37,347 bases of DNA, taken from Halolactibacillus halophilus. Lineage in GTDB: Bacteria > Bacillota > Bacilli > Bacillales > Amphibacillaceae. The translations under genes were made by a program, and so were the position numbers. The notes under the pieces were generated by a model. It saw nothing but the letters and a program-made list of their open reading frames with translations, was not told the origin of the DNA and did not search any database. The stretch covers positions 1 to 37,347 of the forward strand of contig NZ_FOXC01000027.1 in the NCBI RefSeq assembly GCF_900115605.1, read 5' to 3'. Shown here one piece after another: positions 1 through 9,612 of the stretch (the stretch's first letter is position 1; every line of letters begins with the position of its first letter).

Positions 1-94
1 ACTATTATCTTAACCCTTTTCCTCAATAAATTTCAACTCTTCATAACGTTCCAACCCTTGGTATATCAACGAAAATTTTATACTTTCCTATACT

Positions 95-137
95 ACAAAA
101 AGAGCCCGGCCCTCTCTTAATAGAGAGGGCCGGGCTT
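95..137 (-). terminator. Terminator of dnaB
   Basis: A perfect 15-bp inverted repeat (103-117 and 122-136, loop TAAT) is very GC-rich. On the minus strand it is followed by a run of T (complement of 95-100). It lies just past the dnaB stop, a classic rho-independent terminator. Confidence 0.95.
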
Positions 138-140
138 GAC

Positions 141-1508
141 TCAAGCAGACGGAATATCTTGTGCTGAATATTTATGATCTAAATCAACGAACTTGTTATA
201 CTCCTTCACAAAAGCGAGTTCAACCGTCCCTACTGGACCGTTACGTTGCTTAGAGATAATAATTTCAATGATGTTTTGTTTTTCTGATTCTTTATCGTAA
301 TAATCATCACGGTATAAGAAACCAACAATATCCGCATCCTGCTCAATTGAACCTGATTCACGTAAATCGGACATCATCGGACGTTTATCTTGTCGTTGTT
401 CTACCCCACGTGATAATTGAGATAAAGCAATGACAGGAATTTCTAATTCACGAGCTAAACCTTTTAAAGACCGAGAGATTTCCGATACTTCTTGTTGACG
501 GTTTTCTTTGGCATTAGCACCACTACCTTGGATGAGCTGTAAGTAGTCAATTAAAATCATACCGAGGCCATGCTCTTGCTTGAGTCGTCGACACTTGGAG
601 CGGATTTCATTCACGCGTATACCTGGTGAGTCATCAATAAAGATCCCGGCATTCGATAAACTCCCCATTGCCATCGTGAGTTTTGTCCAGTCTTCAGCTT
701 CTAAGTTACCGGTTCTAAGCCGCTGGGCATCGATATTACCTTCAGCGCACAACATACGACTAACAAGCTGGTCGGCCCCCATCTCTAAACTAAAGATAGC
801 GACATTTTCATCCGTTTTAATCGCCACGTTCTGGGCCACATTTAAAGCAAAGGCTGTCTTACCAACTGATGGACGAGCAGCCACGATAATAAGGTCATTA
901 CGCTGGAAGCCTGAGGTGATGTGATCTAAATCTTTAAATCCGGTTGGAATCCCGGTCACATCACCCGTGTTTTGGTGCAGCTGTTCAATATTATCATAGA
1001 CATCGATTAGGACGTCTTTAATATTTTTAAACGCATTGGCATTTTGACGGTTACTGACATCAAGAATATTTTTTTCCGCTTCACTTAAAACATCTTCAAT
1101 CTCATCTTCACGGTTAAAGCTTTCGGTCACAATATCCGTTGCCGTTCTAATCAACCGGCGTAATACAGACTTTTCTTCGACAATCTTTGTGTAATAACTA
1201 ATATTTGCAGCCGTTGGGACGGCATCGGCCAGTTCGGTTAAATAACTGACACCACCAACTTCTTCGAGTAATTTACTACTGTTTAATGCATTGGTCACCG
1301 TCAGTAAATCAATCGGTTCACCACGGTCACTCAGCTGCATCATTACTTGAAAAATGCGTTGATGACTGGGACGATAAAAGTCTTGTGGAATAAGAAATTC
1401 CGAGGCTGTAGACATCGCCTCTGGCTCAAGAAAGATAGCACCAATGACGGCTTGTTCGGCTTCAATACTATGGGGCGGGGTTCTCGTATCTACATATTCT
1501 TCACTCAT
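141..1508 (-). CDS. dnaB: Replicative DNA helicase DnaB (DnaC of B. subtilis)
   Basis: Hexameric 5'-3' helicase that unwinds DNA ahead of the replisome and contacts primase. The protein has about 455 residues, as in B. subtilis DnaC. The N-terminal domain occupies roughly residues 10-150. A RecA-type ATPase follows, with Walker A ARPSVGKT near 211-218, a Walker B stretch MILIDYLQL, and the family motif ALSQLSRGVEQR. I chose the ATG at 1508 because AAGGGAG sits just upstream; a GTG nine bases earlier overlaps that ribosome-binding site. It is the last gene of the minus-strand group after rplI and has its own strong terminator. Identity is certain from near full-length similarity. Confidence 0.98.
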   Translation of the reverse strand: MSEEYVDTRTPPHSIEAEQAVIGAIFLEPEAMSTASEFLIPQDFYRPSHQRIFQVMMQLSDRGEPIDLLTVTNALNSSKLLEEVGGVSYLTELADAVPTAANISYYTKIVEEKSVLRRLIRTATDIVTESFNREDEIEDVLSEAEKNILDVSNRQNANAFKNIKDVLIDVYDNIEQLHQNTGDVTGIPTGFKDLDHITSGFQRNDLIIVAARPSVGKTAFALNVAQNVAIKTDENVAIFSLEMGADQLVSRMLCAEGNIDAQRLRTGNLEAEDWTKLTMAMGSLSNAGIFIDDSPGIRVNEIRSKCRRLKQEHGLGMILIDYLQLIQGSGANAKENRQQEVSEISRSLKGLARELEIPVIALSQLSRGVEQRQDKRPMMSDLRESGSIEQDADIVGFLYRDDYYDKESEKQNIIEIIISKQRNGPVGTVELAFVKEYNKFVDLDHKYSAQDIPSA

Positions 1509-1554
1509 CGCGTTCACTCCCTTGATCTGTTTTTACCCTCATCTTACTCAGGTA

Positions 1555-1588
1555 AAAATAAAGAGAGGAATAGCTCCCCCTCTTTTTT
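1555..1588 (-). terminator. Terminator between rplI and dnaB
   Basis: On the minus strand an imperfect stem formed by AAAGAGGG and CCTCTCTTT (about 1560-1587) is followed by ATTTTTACC. It lies directly after the rplI stop, so it probably ends or attenuates the yybS-gdpP-rplI transcript. Confidence 0.7.
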
Positions 1589-1594
1589 ACATCG

Positions 1595-2041
1595 TTATTG
1601 TTCTAGTACATGTACTTTAATTTCACCTGTCACATCGTTATGAAGTTTCACTGGGACGTTGGTATAACCAAGAGAACGAATTGGTTGATCCAGTTCAATT
1701 TTACGCTTATCAATTTTAATCTTATGTGTTTTTTGTAGTTCTTCTGCGATTTGTTTACTTGTAATAGAGCCGAATAAACGTCCGCCCTCACCCGCTTTTG
1801 TTTTCAACGTCACTTCTAGTTTCTTTAACGTGTCTCTCAATTTTTCTGCTTCTTTTACTTCTTCTTGTTCTTTTTGTTTCTCTTTATTTTTTTGTGCTTC
1901 TAATCCTTTTAAGTTACCCGCCGTTGCTTCAATCGCTATATTATTTTTCAGTAAGTAGTTCCGCGCGTAACCCTCTGATACATTTTTCACTTCACCTTTT
2001 TTACCTTTACCTTTTACGTCTTGTGTAAATATAACCTTCAT
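1595..2041 (-). CDS. rplI: 50S ribosomal protein L9
   Basis: Large-subunit protein that binds 23S rRNA near the base of the L1 stalk. At 148 residues it has the usual length. The N-terminal domain (1-50) shows the L9 signature region [18 protein letters not shown] near residues 13-30. A long charged connecting helix (about 45-75) and the C-terminal domain follow. Its ATG overlaps the gdpP stop by four bases (ATGA type), so translation is probably coupled. The gdpP-rplI-dnaB order is the same as in B. subtilis. Confidence 0.98.
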   Translation of the reverse strand: MKVIFTQDVKGKGKKGEVKNVSEGYARNYLLKNNIAIEATAGNLKGLEAQKNKEKQKEQEEVKEAEKLRDTLKKLEVTLKTKAGEGGRLFGSITSKQIAEELQKTHKIKIDKRKIELDQPIRSLGYTNVPVKLHNDVTGEIKVHVLEQ

Positions 2042-4011
2042 TCGTCATTTCCTCCTTCAAATAATTCATCTAATATGCCAAGCAGCTGAGCGTACGCTTC
2101 ATCGATTGACGTATCTGCGAGTTGGGTAGCTGCGTTCGTTAAGTGGCCGCCACCTTCCATCTGTTCCATCACCCGTTGAACATTCACATCACCTAATGAC
2201 CGGGCACTAATCCCAATTCTTCCATCACTTCTCTCTGATAGAACAAATGCCGCTTCTATCCCGCTCATTGTCAGCAGCGTATCCGCTGCTTGAGCAATCA
2301 CGACGGGACCAAAGCTTTCACCTTTTCGTGCGCGGGCAATCGCAATCTGGCCATGATGGATCATTGCTTGTTCAATGATGTGGGCACGTTTAATATAAAT
2401 ATCTAAATCTTCTTCTAAGAAGCGTTGGACTAAGATTGTATCTGCACCTTTAGAGCGTAAGTACGAAGCAGCATCAAAGGTTCTTGACCCTGTTCTAAGC
2501 GTAAAGCTCTTCGTATCGACAATAATCCCCGCCAGTAGCGCGGTTGCTTCTAAACTTGTCAGTCTTAAACGCTTCGGCTGATATTCTAGTAACTCTGTGA
2601 TTAATTCAGCTGCTGAAGAAGCATACGGCTCCATATAGACTAAGATTGGTTGATCGATAAAGTCTTCACCGCGGCGATGGTGGTCAATCACAACGACATG
2701 TTCTGTCTTATTGAGCAGTTTTTCCTCTTGAACAAGCGCCGGTTTATGGGTATCAACGACAACGAGTAACGTTTGTTTGGTGACCATTTCTAACGCTTCT
2801 TCACGTGTAATAAAGTACTCACCAAGCGACGTTGCCTCTACTTCACTCATCAAACGATCAACACCTGAATCGAACTCTGCTTCATCAATCACTACATACG
2901 CTTCAACATCATTACTGAGGGCCATTTTTAAGACTCCAATCGATGAACCGATCGAATCCATATCGGGATTCTTATGTCCCATAATCATGACTTGTTCACT
3001 TTGAATGACTAAGTCTTGTAAGGCATGTGAGATGACCCGGGCTCTAACGCGGGTACGTTTTTCCATTGGGTTTGTCTTCCCGCCGAAGAAACGGACCTTT
3101 CCTTCATGATCTTTTAAGACCACTTGATCCCCACCTCGTCCTAAGGCAAGATCTAAACTTGACTGAGCTAACTCGCCAAGCTGCGGCAGTGAAAGTTCCC
3201 CGTACCCGACACCAAAGCTTAACGTGAGCGGGACATTTTTATTATCGGAGATCAGTTCACGCACTTCATCTAAAACATCAAACTTCGTCTGTTCGAGTTC
3301 ATGAAGGATTTCTTTATTGAAAATCGCTAAGAAGCGTTCTTGTGAAATGCGTTTTAAATAAATACCATAACGAGATGACCATGCGTTAAGCAAGGACGTC
3401 ACGTCAGAGTTGACATGACTTTTTGCGGTATCATCCATACCTGAAGTGATTTCCTCATAGTTATCTAAAAAGATAATCCCTAACACCGTTTTCTCATTGG
3501 AATAACGCGTTTGAATATCAATTTGTTTTGTTCGATCTGAGAAATACAGTAACCGTTCTTCTTTTCTGATTGAGACGAGAAAGCTTTTGTCTTCGACATC
3601 AATCGTAATATGGTCTTTTTCTTCTTTAATAGCTTGTAGTAATTGTTGGTCGAACACATCAAGCGATTCCCCGACAAGGGTATCACTGTCACTAAAGCCA
3701 TTCATAAAGCGATTGACCCATTCAATTTGGTAGTTCTCACTATAGAGCACAATACCAATCGGCATCTCAAGGAGAGCTTCTTCGCCGACTTTCTTCACCC
3801 GGTGTGAGAGGGTGGAGATATACTCTTCTTGTTCTTCTGTAATTTGATGTTCTTGCTTAATGGTATAGTAAAGCGCAAGACCTAAAAGAATGGTCATCAG
3901 TAAACCAAGTGGCCATGCGATAAACCATGTAAACCCTAAAAGTAAAAAGGATAGCACATAATTAATAATGATGTGCTTTTTTAGTTCTGGTTTCCTCCAC
4001 CATTTTTGCAT
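2038..4011 (-). CDS. gdpP: Cyclic-di-AMP phosphodiesterase GdpP
   Basis: Membrane-bound DHH-DHHA1 phosphodiesterase that hydrolyses c-di-AMP, the nucleotide controlling potassium, osmotic balance and wall homeostasis in Firmicutes. The 657-residue protein has two N-terminal membrane segments (about 14-52), a PAS-like domain (about 80-165), a degenerate GGDEF domain (about 175-300) and the DHH-DHHA1 module. Catalytic motifs are visible: GHKNPDMDS (around 346-353), VDTH (about 419) and DHH (about 443-445), with GGGH near the C-terminus. In the GGDEF-like domain the canonical motif is replaced (SQERF), as in other GdpP proteins, so it should not act as a cyclase. The start is ATG at 4011, spaced nine bases from AGGAG; an upstream TTG lies too close to it. 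Confidence 0.97.
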   Translation of the reverse strand: MQKWWRKPELKKHIIINYVLSFLLLGFTWFIAWPLGLLMTILLGLALYYTIKQEHQITEEQEEYISTLSHRVKKVGEEALLEMPIGIVLYSENYQIEWVNRFMNGFSDSDTLVGESLDVFDQQLLQAIKEEKDHITIDVEDKSFLVSIRKEERLLYFSDRTKQIDIQTRYSNEKTVLGIIFLDNYEEITSGMDDTAKSHVNSDVTSLLNAWSSRYGIYLKRISQERFLAIFNKEILHELEQTKFDVLDEVRELISDNKNVPLTLSFGVGYGELSLPQLGELAQSSLDLALGRGGDQVVLKDHEGKVRFFGGKTNPMEKRTRVRARVISHALQDLVIQSEQVMIMGHKNPDMDSIGSSIGVLKMALSNDVEAYVVIDEAEFDSGVDRLMSEVEATSLGEYFITREEALEMVTKQTLLVVVDTHKPALVQEEKLLNKTEHVVVIDHHRRGEDFIDQPILVYMEPYASSAAELITELLEYQPKRLRLTSLEATALLAGIIVDTKSFTLRTGSRTFDAASYLRSKGADTILVQRFLEEDLDIYIKRAHIIEQAMIHHGQIAIARARKGESFGPVVIAQAADTLLTMSGIEAAFVLSERSDGRIGISARSLGDVNVQRVMEQMEGGGHLTNAATQLADTSIDEAYAQLLGILDELFEGGNDE

Positions 4012-4046
4012 CGTCTTCAACTCCTACTAATCTGAGGATGGTAGCA

Positions 4047-4997
4047 TTATTTTAATCGTTTTCGTAACATAAAGCCTATATCAATTATACCTAAGATTCG
4101 GGTGACGTACAGACCTACGGGTAAAATCACTAAGCTAATGACGAAAAGGACAATCCCCAATACTTTTGACTGTTTCTTATACTGTAAGTAATAGAACATA
4201 AAGGATAATCCTTGAATCGAGAATAATAACCCAAAGACTAATAAGACATTCATTAATATAATTGTCATGAGTGCGTCTGGACCAAATTCAATCAAGTTAA
4301 TCACCATCACGACTAAAAACAACCAAATTGTTGCTTTTGGTAGTTGCAAACGATAAAACGGTGGGAAGCGGAAGTTTGCTTCTTGATGAATATTATTCAC
4401 CAGTTTGTAACTAAGCCACTGTAAGATGAGCGCAAAAATAAATGAGCCAATCAGTAAGATCGCAGGTAAGAGATCTAAGACAATTAACATCTGTTGCTCT
4501 ATCGTGTTTAGCATCTCCTCGGTTACTTCAATCCCCGTCCCCTGAATCAATTGTTCTGACTGCATGAGTGATTCTTGAATAATGACCCGATATTCTGTCA
4601 TCAAACTAACACCCATCACATTCTCAATCATAAAGACAAGAATAATAAAACCAACCATATAACCGAGCGTGCCTTGCGCTAGCATTTCATAAGGATGTTT
4701 CTGTTTACGCATTGCTTCTCCTACAAATAGTCCGACAATAATCGACAGACCAGCTAATGGTAAGGAAATTAAAAATAACGTAAAAGCAAACAGCAAAGTG
4801 CTCACTAAAACAATGCCGCTCATCAATAATCCGCGCTTATAACCATACTTGTACGTGAAAATTGTAAGTGGTACAGGCATTAATACGACAATGAATAAGG
4901 TAGCTGCTGGTAAGATCGATGCGACGACAAGTAAAACAATAAATAACGCCCCATAGATGACCAAGTCCTTGATCCATTGATTGTGTTGTTCTTTCAT
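4047..4997 (-). CDS. yybS: YybS family membrane protein (DUF2232)
   Basis: Integral membrane protein of 316 residues with about eight hydrophobic segments spread over the whole length. Position directly upstream of gdpP, with a 35-bp gap, and overall pattern match B. subtilis YybS (DUF2232). Its biochemical role is unknown; co-location with gdpP across Bacilli suggests a shared membrane or nucleotide-signalling context, which is inference. A minus-strand TATACT sequence at 5082-5087 could be a -10 element for the yybS-gdpP-rplI transcript, but no convincing -35 accompanies it. Confidence 0.88.
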   Translation of the reverse strand: MKEQHNQWIKDLVIYGALFIVLLVVASILPAATLFIVVLMPVPLTIFTYKYGYKRGLLMSGIVLVSTLLFAFTLFLISLPLAGLSIIVGLFVGEAMRKQKHPYEMLAQGTLGYMVGFIILVFMIENVMGVSLMTEYRVIIQESLMQSEQLIQGTGIEVTEEMLNTIEQQMLIVLDLLPAILLIGSFIFALILQWLSYKLVNNIHQEANFRFPPFYRLQLPKATIWLFLVVMVINLIEFGPDALMTIILMNVLLVFGLLFSIQGLSFMFYYLQYKKQSKVLGIVLFVISLVILPVGLYVTRILGIIDIGFMLRKRLK

Positions 4998-5302
4998 ACA
5001 TACACCTCAATATATTCATAGATTTACGACCGTTCTTTTATCCGGAAAACTCACTGATTTATGAGTAAGTCCAGCTATTTAAGTATAGCAAATAACCGCT
5101 CGTTAAAACAGGTGATTGAGTGATTCCTCTAATTAAACGCGTCGTTTCATGCTTAAATAATTATAACGATTCCATGTTCAAAGCACAAATCAAAGGAATT
5201 TATGGCTTATTGTCAAACTTTTTCGAAAAAACGCTGTCGTTTTAATTGTTCCTTGTTATAATAAACAAAAAGACAATAGCGACTGGAAACGGGGGATAAA
5301 TC
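4998..5302. other. Divergent intergenic region between yybS and the HAD gene
   Basis: About 305 bases without a gene. It holds a plus-strand TATAAT at 5257-5262 and a minus-strand TATACT at 5082-5087, so both divergent genes probably start here. I see no clear operator, riboswitch or small ORF. Confidence 0.5.
5234..5262 (+). promoter_or_regulatory. Probable sigma-A promoter of the HAD hydrolase gene
   Basis: A perfect -10 TATAAT at 5257-5262 lies about 40 bases before the start. The best -35 at 17-bp spacing is CTGTCG (5234-5239), which is weak. The -10 is convincing, the -35 less so. Confidence 0.55.
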
Positions 5303-6076
5303 ATGTTAAAGACCATTTGTTTTGATTTAGATGACACATTACTTTGGGATAAAAAAAGTATTCAGACAGCCTTTGATAAGACATGCGAATCAGTAGAAGG
5401 TATCGATAGTAAAGCGTTAGAAGAAGCAGTAAGAACGGCAGCCCATCGCCTTTATCAAACCTACCCAACGTATGAACATACTCAAATGATTGGGATTAAT
5501 CCATTCGAAGGGCTATGGGGCACATTTGATGACCCTGGCGAGGCGTTTCAAAGTATGAAAGAAACAATACCAGGTTATCAATTAAACGCCTGGAAGGAAG
5601 GTTTACTGGCCATTGGGATTGATAATGAGACACTTGCGATTGAATTGCGTGAAAAATTCATCTTTGAGCGTAAACAACACCCCTTCACTTATGAAGAAAC
5701 TTACGCGGTGCTTGATGCATTAAAGGATGACTACACCCTGCTTCTTTTAACGAATGGTGCGTCGTCATTACAACGTACGAAATTAAAAATCACACCGGAG
5801 ATTGCCGAACGCTTTGATCATATTGTTATTTCTGGAGAGTTTGGTCGCGGTAAGCCGGACCCAGCGATTTTTGAACACGCCCTTACGCAAGCGAACACAG
5901 ATAAAGAAGATGCGATCATGATTGGTGATAATTTAAATACGGATATTTTAGGTTCCAATCGGTTAGGCATGAAAAACATTTGGATTAACCACCATAACCA
6001 AACAGCAACCGAGATTCAACCGACTTATGAAGTCAAACGTTTAAAAGACGTGTTACCGATTATTAAGCGCCTATAG
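5303..6076 (+). CDS. HAD-family hydrolase (YjjG-like, HAD-IA)
   Basis: Predicted cytosolic phosphatase of the haloacid dehalogenase superfamily, 257 residues. Motif I is FDLDDTL with nucleophile Asp8 and acid/base Asp10. Motif II is LLLTNG, motif III supplies the Lys of GRGKPDPAIF, and motif IV is MIGDNLNTDI. A helical cap lies between motifs I and II (roughly residues 20-115), fitting the HAD-IA/YjjG group that often dephosphorylates nucleoside monophosphates or sugar phosphates; the substrate cannot be read from sequence. The gene is plus-strand, opposite to its neighbours and head-on to the fork, with its own promoter and terminator. GGGGGA lies upstream of the ATG. Confidence 0.85.
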   Translation: MLKTICFDLDDTLLWDKKSIQTAFDKTCESVEGIDSKALEEAVRTAAHRLYQTYPTYEHTQMIGINPFEGLWGTFDDPGEAFQSMKETIPGYQLNAWKEGLLAIGIDNETLAIELREKFIFERKQHPFTYEETYAVLDALKDDYTLLLLTNGASSLQRTKLKITPEIAERFDHIVISGEFGRGKPDPAIFEHALTQANTDKEDAIMIGDNLNTDILGSNRLGMKNIWINHHNQTATEIQPTYEVKRLKDVLPIIKRL

Positions 6077-6134
6077 CTTAAAGATTGTCATTTCCGAGGT
6101 TCTTTGATAGGATAATCTAAACGGACAGACTTTT

Positions 6135-6158
6135 CCCTCACGCCTGTGAGGGATTTTC
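6135..6158 (+). terminator. Terminator after the HAD gene
   Basis: Stem CCCTCAC (6135-6141) / GTGAGGG (6146-6152) with loop GCCT, followed by ATTTTC. A second small hairpin, TTAACCG/CGGTTAA (6166-6183), lies just downstream in the MATE leader and could be structural or an operator. Confidence 0.75.
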
Positions 6159-6243
6159 TTATGGGTTAACCGACCTCGGTTAATCTACACATTCAAAACA
6201 CTAAAAGAGATAAAGAGATGTATGTGTTTTTTGGGGGTATTAT

Positions 6244-7608
6244 ATGTATCATGCAGAAACAGTGAAAGAAAAGTTTCAATTATTTTTAAGAATTATGTGG
6301 CCAATTATGGTGACACAAATCAGCCTTTCAATGATGAACTTAGTTGATACCGTCATGGCTGGGCGAGTCGGCACGACTGACTTAGCTGGTGTGGCAATTG
6401 GTGCCAGTGTTTGGTCACCTGTATTCACCGGGATGAACGGGGTTACCTTAGCCGTCACACCCATCATTGCTCATCATTTAGGGCGAAATGAAGAACATAA
6501 AATTCACAACACAGTCATGCAGGCGATTTATTTAGCCTTTATGATTGCGGTCACGATTATTATCGCGGGTTTCTTCCTTGTCTCACCGATTCTAAACATT
6601 ATGGATTTAGAACCTGGTGTCCAACACATTGCGAAAAACTACTTAGGTGGGTTGGCCTTTGGGGTTATTCCACTGTTTGTTTCAAATGTTTTAAGAAACT
6701 TTTATGATGGACAAGGTCTCACCCGAATTTCAATGTTTATCACTATTCTTGCCGTTCCTTTTAATATTTTCTTTAACTATAGTTTAATCTTCGGTAAGTT
6801 TGGTCTGCCTGCCCTCGGTGGTATTGGGGCTGGTTATGCGACAGGGTTAACTTTTTGGGTGATCCTTATAGCAAGTATCTTTATGCTGTTTAAGATTGAT
6901 ATGATTAGACGGTTCCGAATTTTTGTTGATTGGGTCAAGCCTTCCCTTTCCTCTTTTAAAGAACAATTAAAAATTGGGGTGCCGATTGGCTTATCCATCT
7001 TCTTTGAAGCGAGTATCTTTTCGGTTGTGACCCTACTCATTGGGGCGATGTTCTCAACCGTGATCATTGCCGCAAATCAAGTCGTCATCAGTTTTACAAC
7101 GCTGATCTTTATGATCCCTTTGAGTTTATCAATGGCCTTAACGATTGTCGTTGGTTTCTCTGTTGGTGGTGAACGATTAGATAACGCGAAACAATACGGT
7201 TTTCTCGGGGTATTAAGTGGTATTGGCGTTCTTGGCCTTGCGGCCATCTTTATGTTTTTTAACCGTGAATGGATTGCCAGCTGGTACTCGACTGATCCTG
7301 AAGTGATTCGTTATGCCGGTAATCTTTTCCTAATTGCGATTCTTTATCAGCTCTCTGACGGAGCGCAAGCTGGTTTACAAGGCGTTTTACGCGGTTATAA
7401 AGATGTAAAAGTACCGTTTTTCATCGCCTTTGTGTCTTACTGGTTACTCGGCATTCCGATTGGCTACTCACTGGCCCGGTTTACAGACTTAGGACCGTTT
7501 GGTTTATGGATTGGGATTTCGATTGGCTTAACCGGTGCAGCGATTGGCTTTTTAACGCGGTTACGGATTATCTATCGCAAACAGAAAGAACTTGTAGCAA
7601 GTCATTAA
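6244..7608 (+). CDS. MATE family multidrug/Na+ antiporter (NorM-like)
   Basis: Inner-membrane efflux pump of the MATE family, 454 residues with about twelve hydrophobic segments in two repeated halves. The N-terminal half carries the family pattern WPIMVTQISLSMMNLVDT and GVAIGASVW, and the second half the corresponding IGVPIGLSIFFEA. Such pumps export cationic drugs or metabolites in exchange for Na+ or H+. It is monocistronic: a terminator lies on each side. GGGGG occurs about seven bases before the ATG. It is plus-strand, against the local direction, and belongs to the accessory stretch between yybS and rpsR. The substrate is unknown. Confidence 0.93.
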   Translation: MYHAETVKEKFQLFLRIMWPIMVTQISLSMMNLVDTVMAGRVGTTDLAGVAIGASVWSPVFTGMNGVTLAVTPIIAHHLGRNEEHKIHNTVMQAIYLAFMIAVTIIIAGFFLVSPILNIMDLEPGVQHIAKNYLGGLAFGVIPLFVSNVLRNFYDGQGLTRISMFITILAVPFNIFFNYSLIFGKFGLPALGGIGAGYATGLTFWVILIASIFMLFKIDMIRRFRIFVDWVKPSLSSFKEQLKIGVPIGLSIFFEASIFSVVTLLIGAMFSTVIIAANQVVISFTTLIFMIPLSLSMALTIVVGFSVGGERLDNAKQYGFLGVLSGIGVLGLAAIFMFFNREWIASWYSTDPEVIRYAGNLFLIAILYQLSDGAQAGLQGVLRGYKDVKVPFFIAFVSYWLLGIPIGYSLARFTDLGPFGLWIGISIGLTGAAIGFLTRLRIIYRKQKELVASH

Positions 7609-7628
7609 TAACATAACATCATGCATAC

Positions 7629-7658
7629 AAAAACCGGTACAGATCTGTACCGGTTTTT
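7629..7658. terminator. Perfect palindromic terminator after the MATE gene
   Basis: A 30-bp perfect palindrome centred on AGATCT, with arms starting AAAAACCGG and ending CCGGTTTTT. Run of T on both strands makes it usable in both directions; it ends the MATE transcript (plus) and could also stop the minus-strand gene downstream. Confidence 0.92.
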
Positions 7659-7748
7659 GTTGTCTCATTATGTATTCGTAACTTAATTAAACAATCTCTC
7701 ATATGATGAGATTTCTGCATACTAAGCATTGACGCGCCATTTTAATCG

Positions 7749-8261
7749 TCAAACCCCTAAATCATACGTGTATAACAAACAGATAAACAGGGCTTCATTT
7801 AAATGATCTACGAAAAAATCAATCCGGTAACTGCGAGGCGGTAATGCTTTATCATACGACATTATAATGATGACTTCATCATTTAACCATACCTTTGTTT
7901 TTTTACTGCCAAAGTCTTTCTCAATTTTATATTCCAATCCATCGCTTGAAACACTCGCTCGTGGATGAGATTTCACCATACTTTGGTCTTTTAAGAGATA
8001 GGTTGACTGCTTTTTCAAATCAAATAATGTCCACCGAGGACGACCAAAAATCTTTACTGTATCAATTGTCTTTGCAATCACCTCTTCTTTACGACGCACC
8101 TGTATATTGGTGATGAACCCTGGCATGATACCGGTTAAAATTTTTTGCCAAGTGTTTATAAAAAACTTTTCAAGGACAAAGACATTAACACCATTTACTT
8201 TTACAGGAACGCTCTTCATTGAATTCGTAAGTGCAGGCATATCAAAATAGTATGTCGTCAT
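7749..8261 (-). CDS. Tubby C-terminal/LURP-one-like domain protein
   Basis: A 170-residue soluble protein of beta-rich pattern. The sequence (N-terminal YYFDMPALTNSMKSVPV, central VKIFGRPRWTLFDLKKQ, C-terminal FFVDHLNEALFICLLYTYDL) resembles small Bacilli proteins annotated as tubby C-terminal-like or LURP-one-like. These have a twelve-stranded barrel and no established activity; the match is from general pattern only. No signal peptide or strong membrane segment is visible; the C-terminal hydrophobic helix fits the central helix of that fold. It probably lies in an accessory stretch next to a transposase scrap. Function unknown. Confidence 0.6.
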   Translation of the reverse strand: MTTYYFDMPALTNSMKSVPVKVNGVNVFVLEKFFINTWQKILTGIMPGFITNIQVRRKEEVIAKTIDTVKIFGRPRWTLFDLKKQSTYLLKDQSMVKSHPRASVSSDGLEYKIEKDFGSKKTKVWLNDEVIIIMSYDKALPPRSYRIDFFVDHLNEALFICLLYTYDLGV

Positions 8262-8348
8262 ATTCTCTCCTCTCTTTGATTAAGTCATCTTAAATGTTTT
8301 CAAATGGACCCTTACAATATAATTCAATAGCTACTCTAATCCCTTAAA

Positions 8349-8891
8349 TCAATACTCATATTTTTTTATGAGTTGGTTGTTTGAATCTTTTAACATTAAA
8401 ACAATACGATCCGCCAAATTATAGTCACCATAAAATTCAATTAGAAAAACATTGTTATTAACTTTGGCTGTTTGTGAGTAAATAAGCTTATCATCTTTCG
8501 TATAATATTGAATGGCCACTTCAGAAACATCCTTGATGTTAACGAGTCCCCATATAAATCGCTTATTTGAATCTGGGTGCACATATTGATCGCCATAAAT
8601 AAAGTCCAATGGCTCAGTGCCAGTCGCTGTCTTTATCTCTGGTATGATAGAATTTTCTCCATTACCGTTATACTTATATGTTGAATCCTTTGTTAAACTA
8701 CCAATCACAAGTTGGTCGTCGATTTTAAATATGACAACACCTTCTTCCTCTAAGTAATAGAGTATTTCTTCAGTAGAGTTACTATAATCCTTAAGAGCTT
8801 CAGAAGGTATATTTGCACCTTTGCCAGAGTTCGAGCAACCAGAAAGAACAAAGATTAAAACAATGATTAAATACAATTTTTTCATTTTCAT
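8349..8891 (-). CDS. Putative secreted lipoprotein, unknown function
   Basis: About 180 residues. The N-terminus has Lys residues, a hydrophobic stretch and the lipobox LSGC with Cys19, predicting lipidation and anchoring on the outer face of the membrane. The rest is hydrophilic and beta-rich, and I recognise no family. I chose the ATG at 8891 because GAGGAAGG precedes it at good spacing and because it places the signal peptide at the very N-terminus; an upstream in-frame ATG at 8927 would add 12 residues that break this. The gene lies between the tubby-like gene and the ISL3 remnant and may have been acquired with them. Confidence 0.7.
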   Translation of the reverse strand: MKMKKLYLIIVLIFVLSGCSNSGKGANIPSEALKDYSNSTEEILYYLEEEGVVIFKIDDQLVIGSLTKDSTYKYNGNGENSIIPEIKTATGTEPLDFIYGDQYVHPDSNKRFIWGLVNIKDVSEVAIQYYTKDDKLIYSQTAKVNNNVFLIEFYGDYNLADRIVLMLKDSNNQLIKKYEY

Positions 8892-9038
8892 CTTCCTTCC
8901 TCTATAAATTAATTGATTCTTAAGCACTTCTTGGTTGAGTTTTAAGAATAACTATTTTATAAAATATCTCATAACAAAAACTATATCTATATATTAACAT
9001 ATTATTCATAAAATACAAATAATCCCTTTAATTTTGCG

Positions 9039-9215
9039 TACGATAACGATTATATTGAAGGTATTAATAATAAAATCAAAGTCTTGAATCGCGTCGCATA
9101 CGGCTATCGTAATTTCAAAAATTATAAGAATCGAATTCTTTTACATTTTGTGTACAAACCAGTTGAACCAAAGAATAAAAAAACACAAAATAAAACACAT
9201 GTTTCAGCAGTATAA
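9039..9215 (+). pseudogene. 3' remnant of an ISL3-family transposase
   Basis: A plus-strand open stretch of 58 codons ending in TAA at 9213-9215 encodes DYIEGINNKIKVLNRVAYGY and then RNFKNYKNRI, followed by a lysine-rich tail. This is the C-terminal region of ISL3-type DDE transposases, including the conserved EG-NN-IK and GYRNF pattern. There is no start codon and the N-terminal 85 percent is missing, so it is a dead fragment. An inverted repeat (CACATGTTTC 9196-9205, GAAACATGTG 9223-9232) spans the stop and may be an old terminator or element end. Confidence 0.85.
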
Positions 9216-9286
9216 AAAAGCCGAAACATGTGAAATATAAGCTTAAAATTATTGGTTAAAACTTCTCACCAACACTATTGACAAAG

Positions 9287-9346
9287 AACCAAAAAACCTA
9301 TGATTCTATCCCACTTATGTAAGTGAGAGTAGAAAACATAGGTTTT
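9287..9346 (-). terminator. Terminator of the rpsF-ssb-rpsR operon
   Basis: Long interrupted hairpin: AAAACCTATG (9293-9302) pairs with CATAGGTTTT (9337-9346), with an inner CACTT/AAGTG stem. On the minus strand it is followed by a run of T. It lies 12 bases past the rpsR stop. Confidence 0.85.
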
Positions 9347-9357
9347 ATTGTTGGTAA

Positions 9358-9612
<255 letters not shown>

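Larger units (their letters stand above)
8892..9357. other. Gene-poor AT-rich region around the transposase scrap
   Basis: Between the lipoprotein gene and rpsR. It holds a very AT-rich stretch (8940-9030), the ISL3 remnant, an inverted repeat at 9196-9232 and the rpsR terminator. I see no intact gene. Confidence 0.7.

Noticed and set aside
1347-1643. Plus-strand frame over the dnaB start and rplI end
   Set aside because: Antisense shadow across two well-defined genes and a terminator, with no ribosome-binding site.
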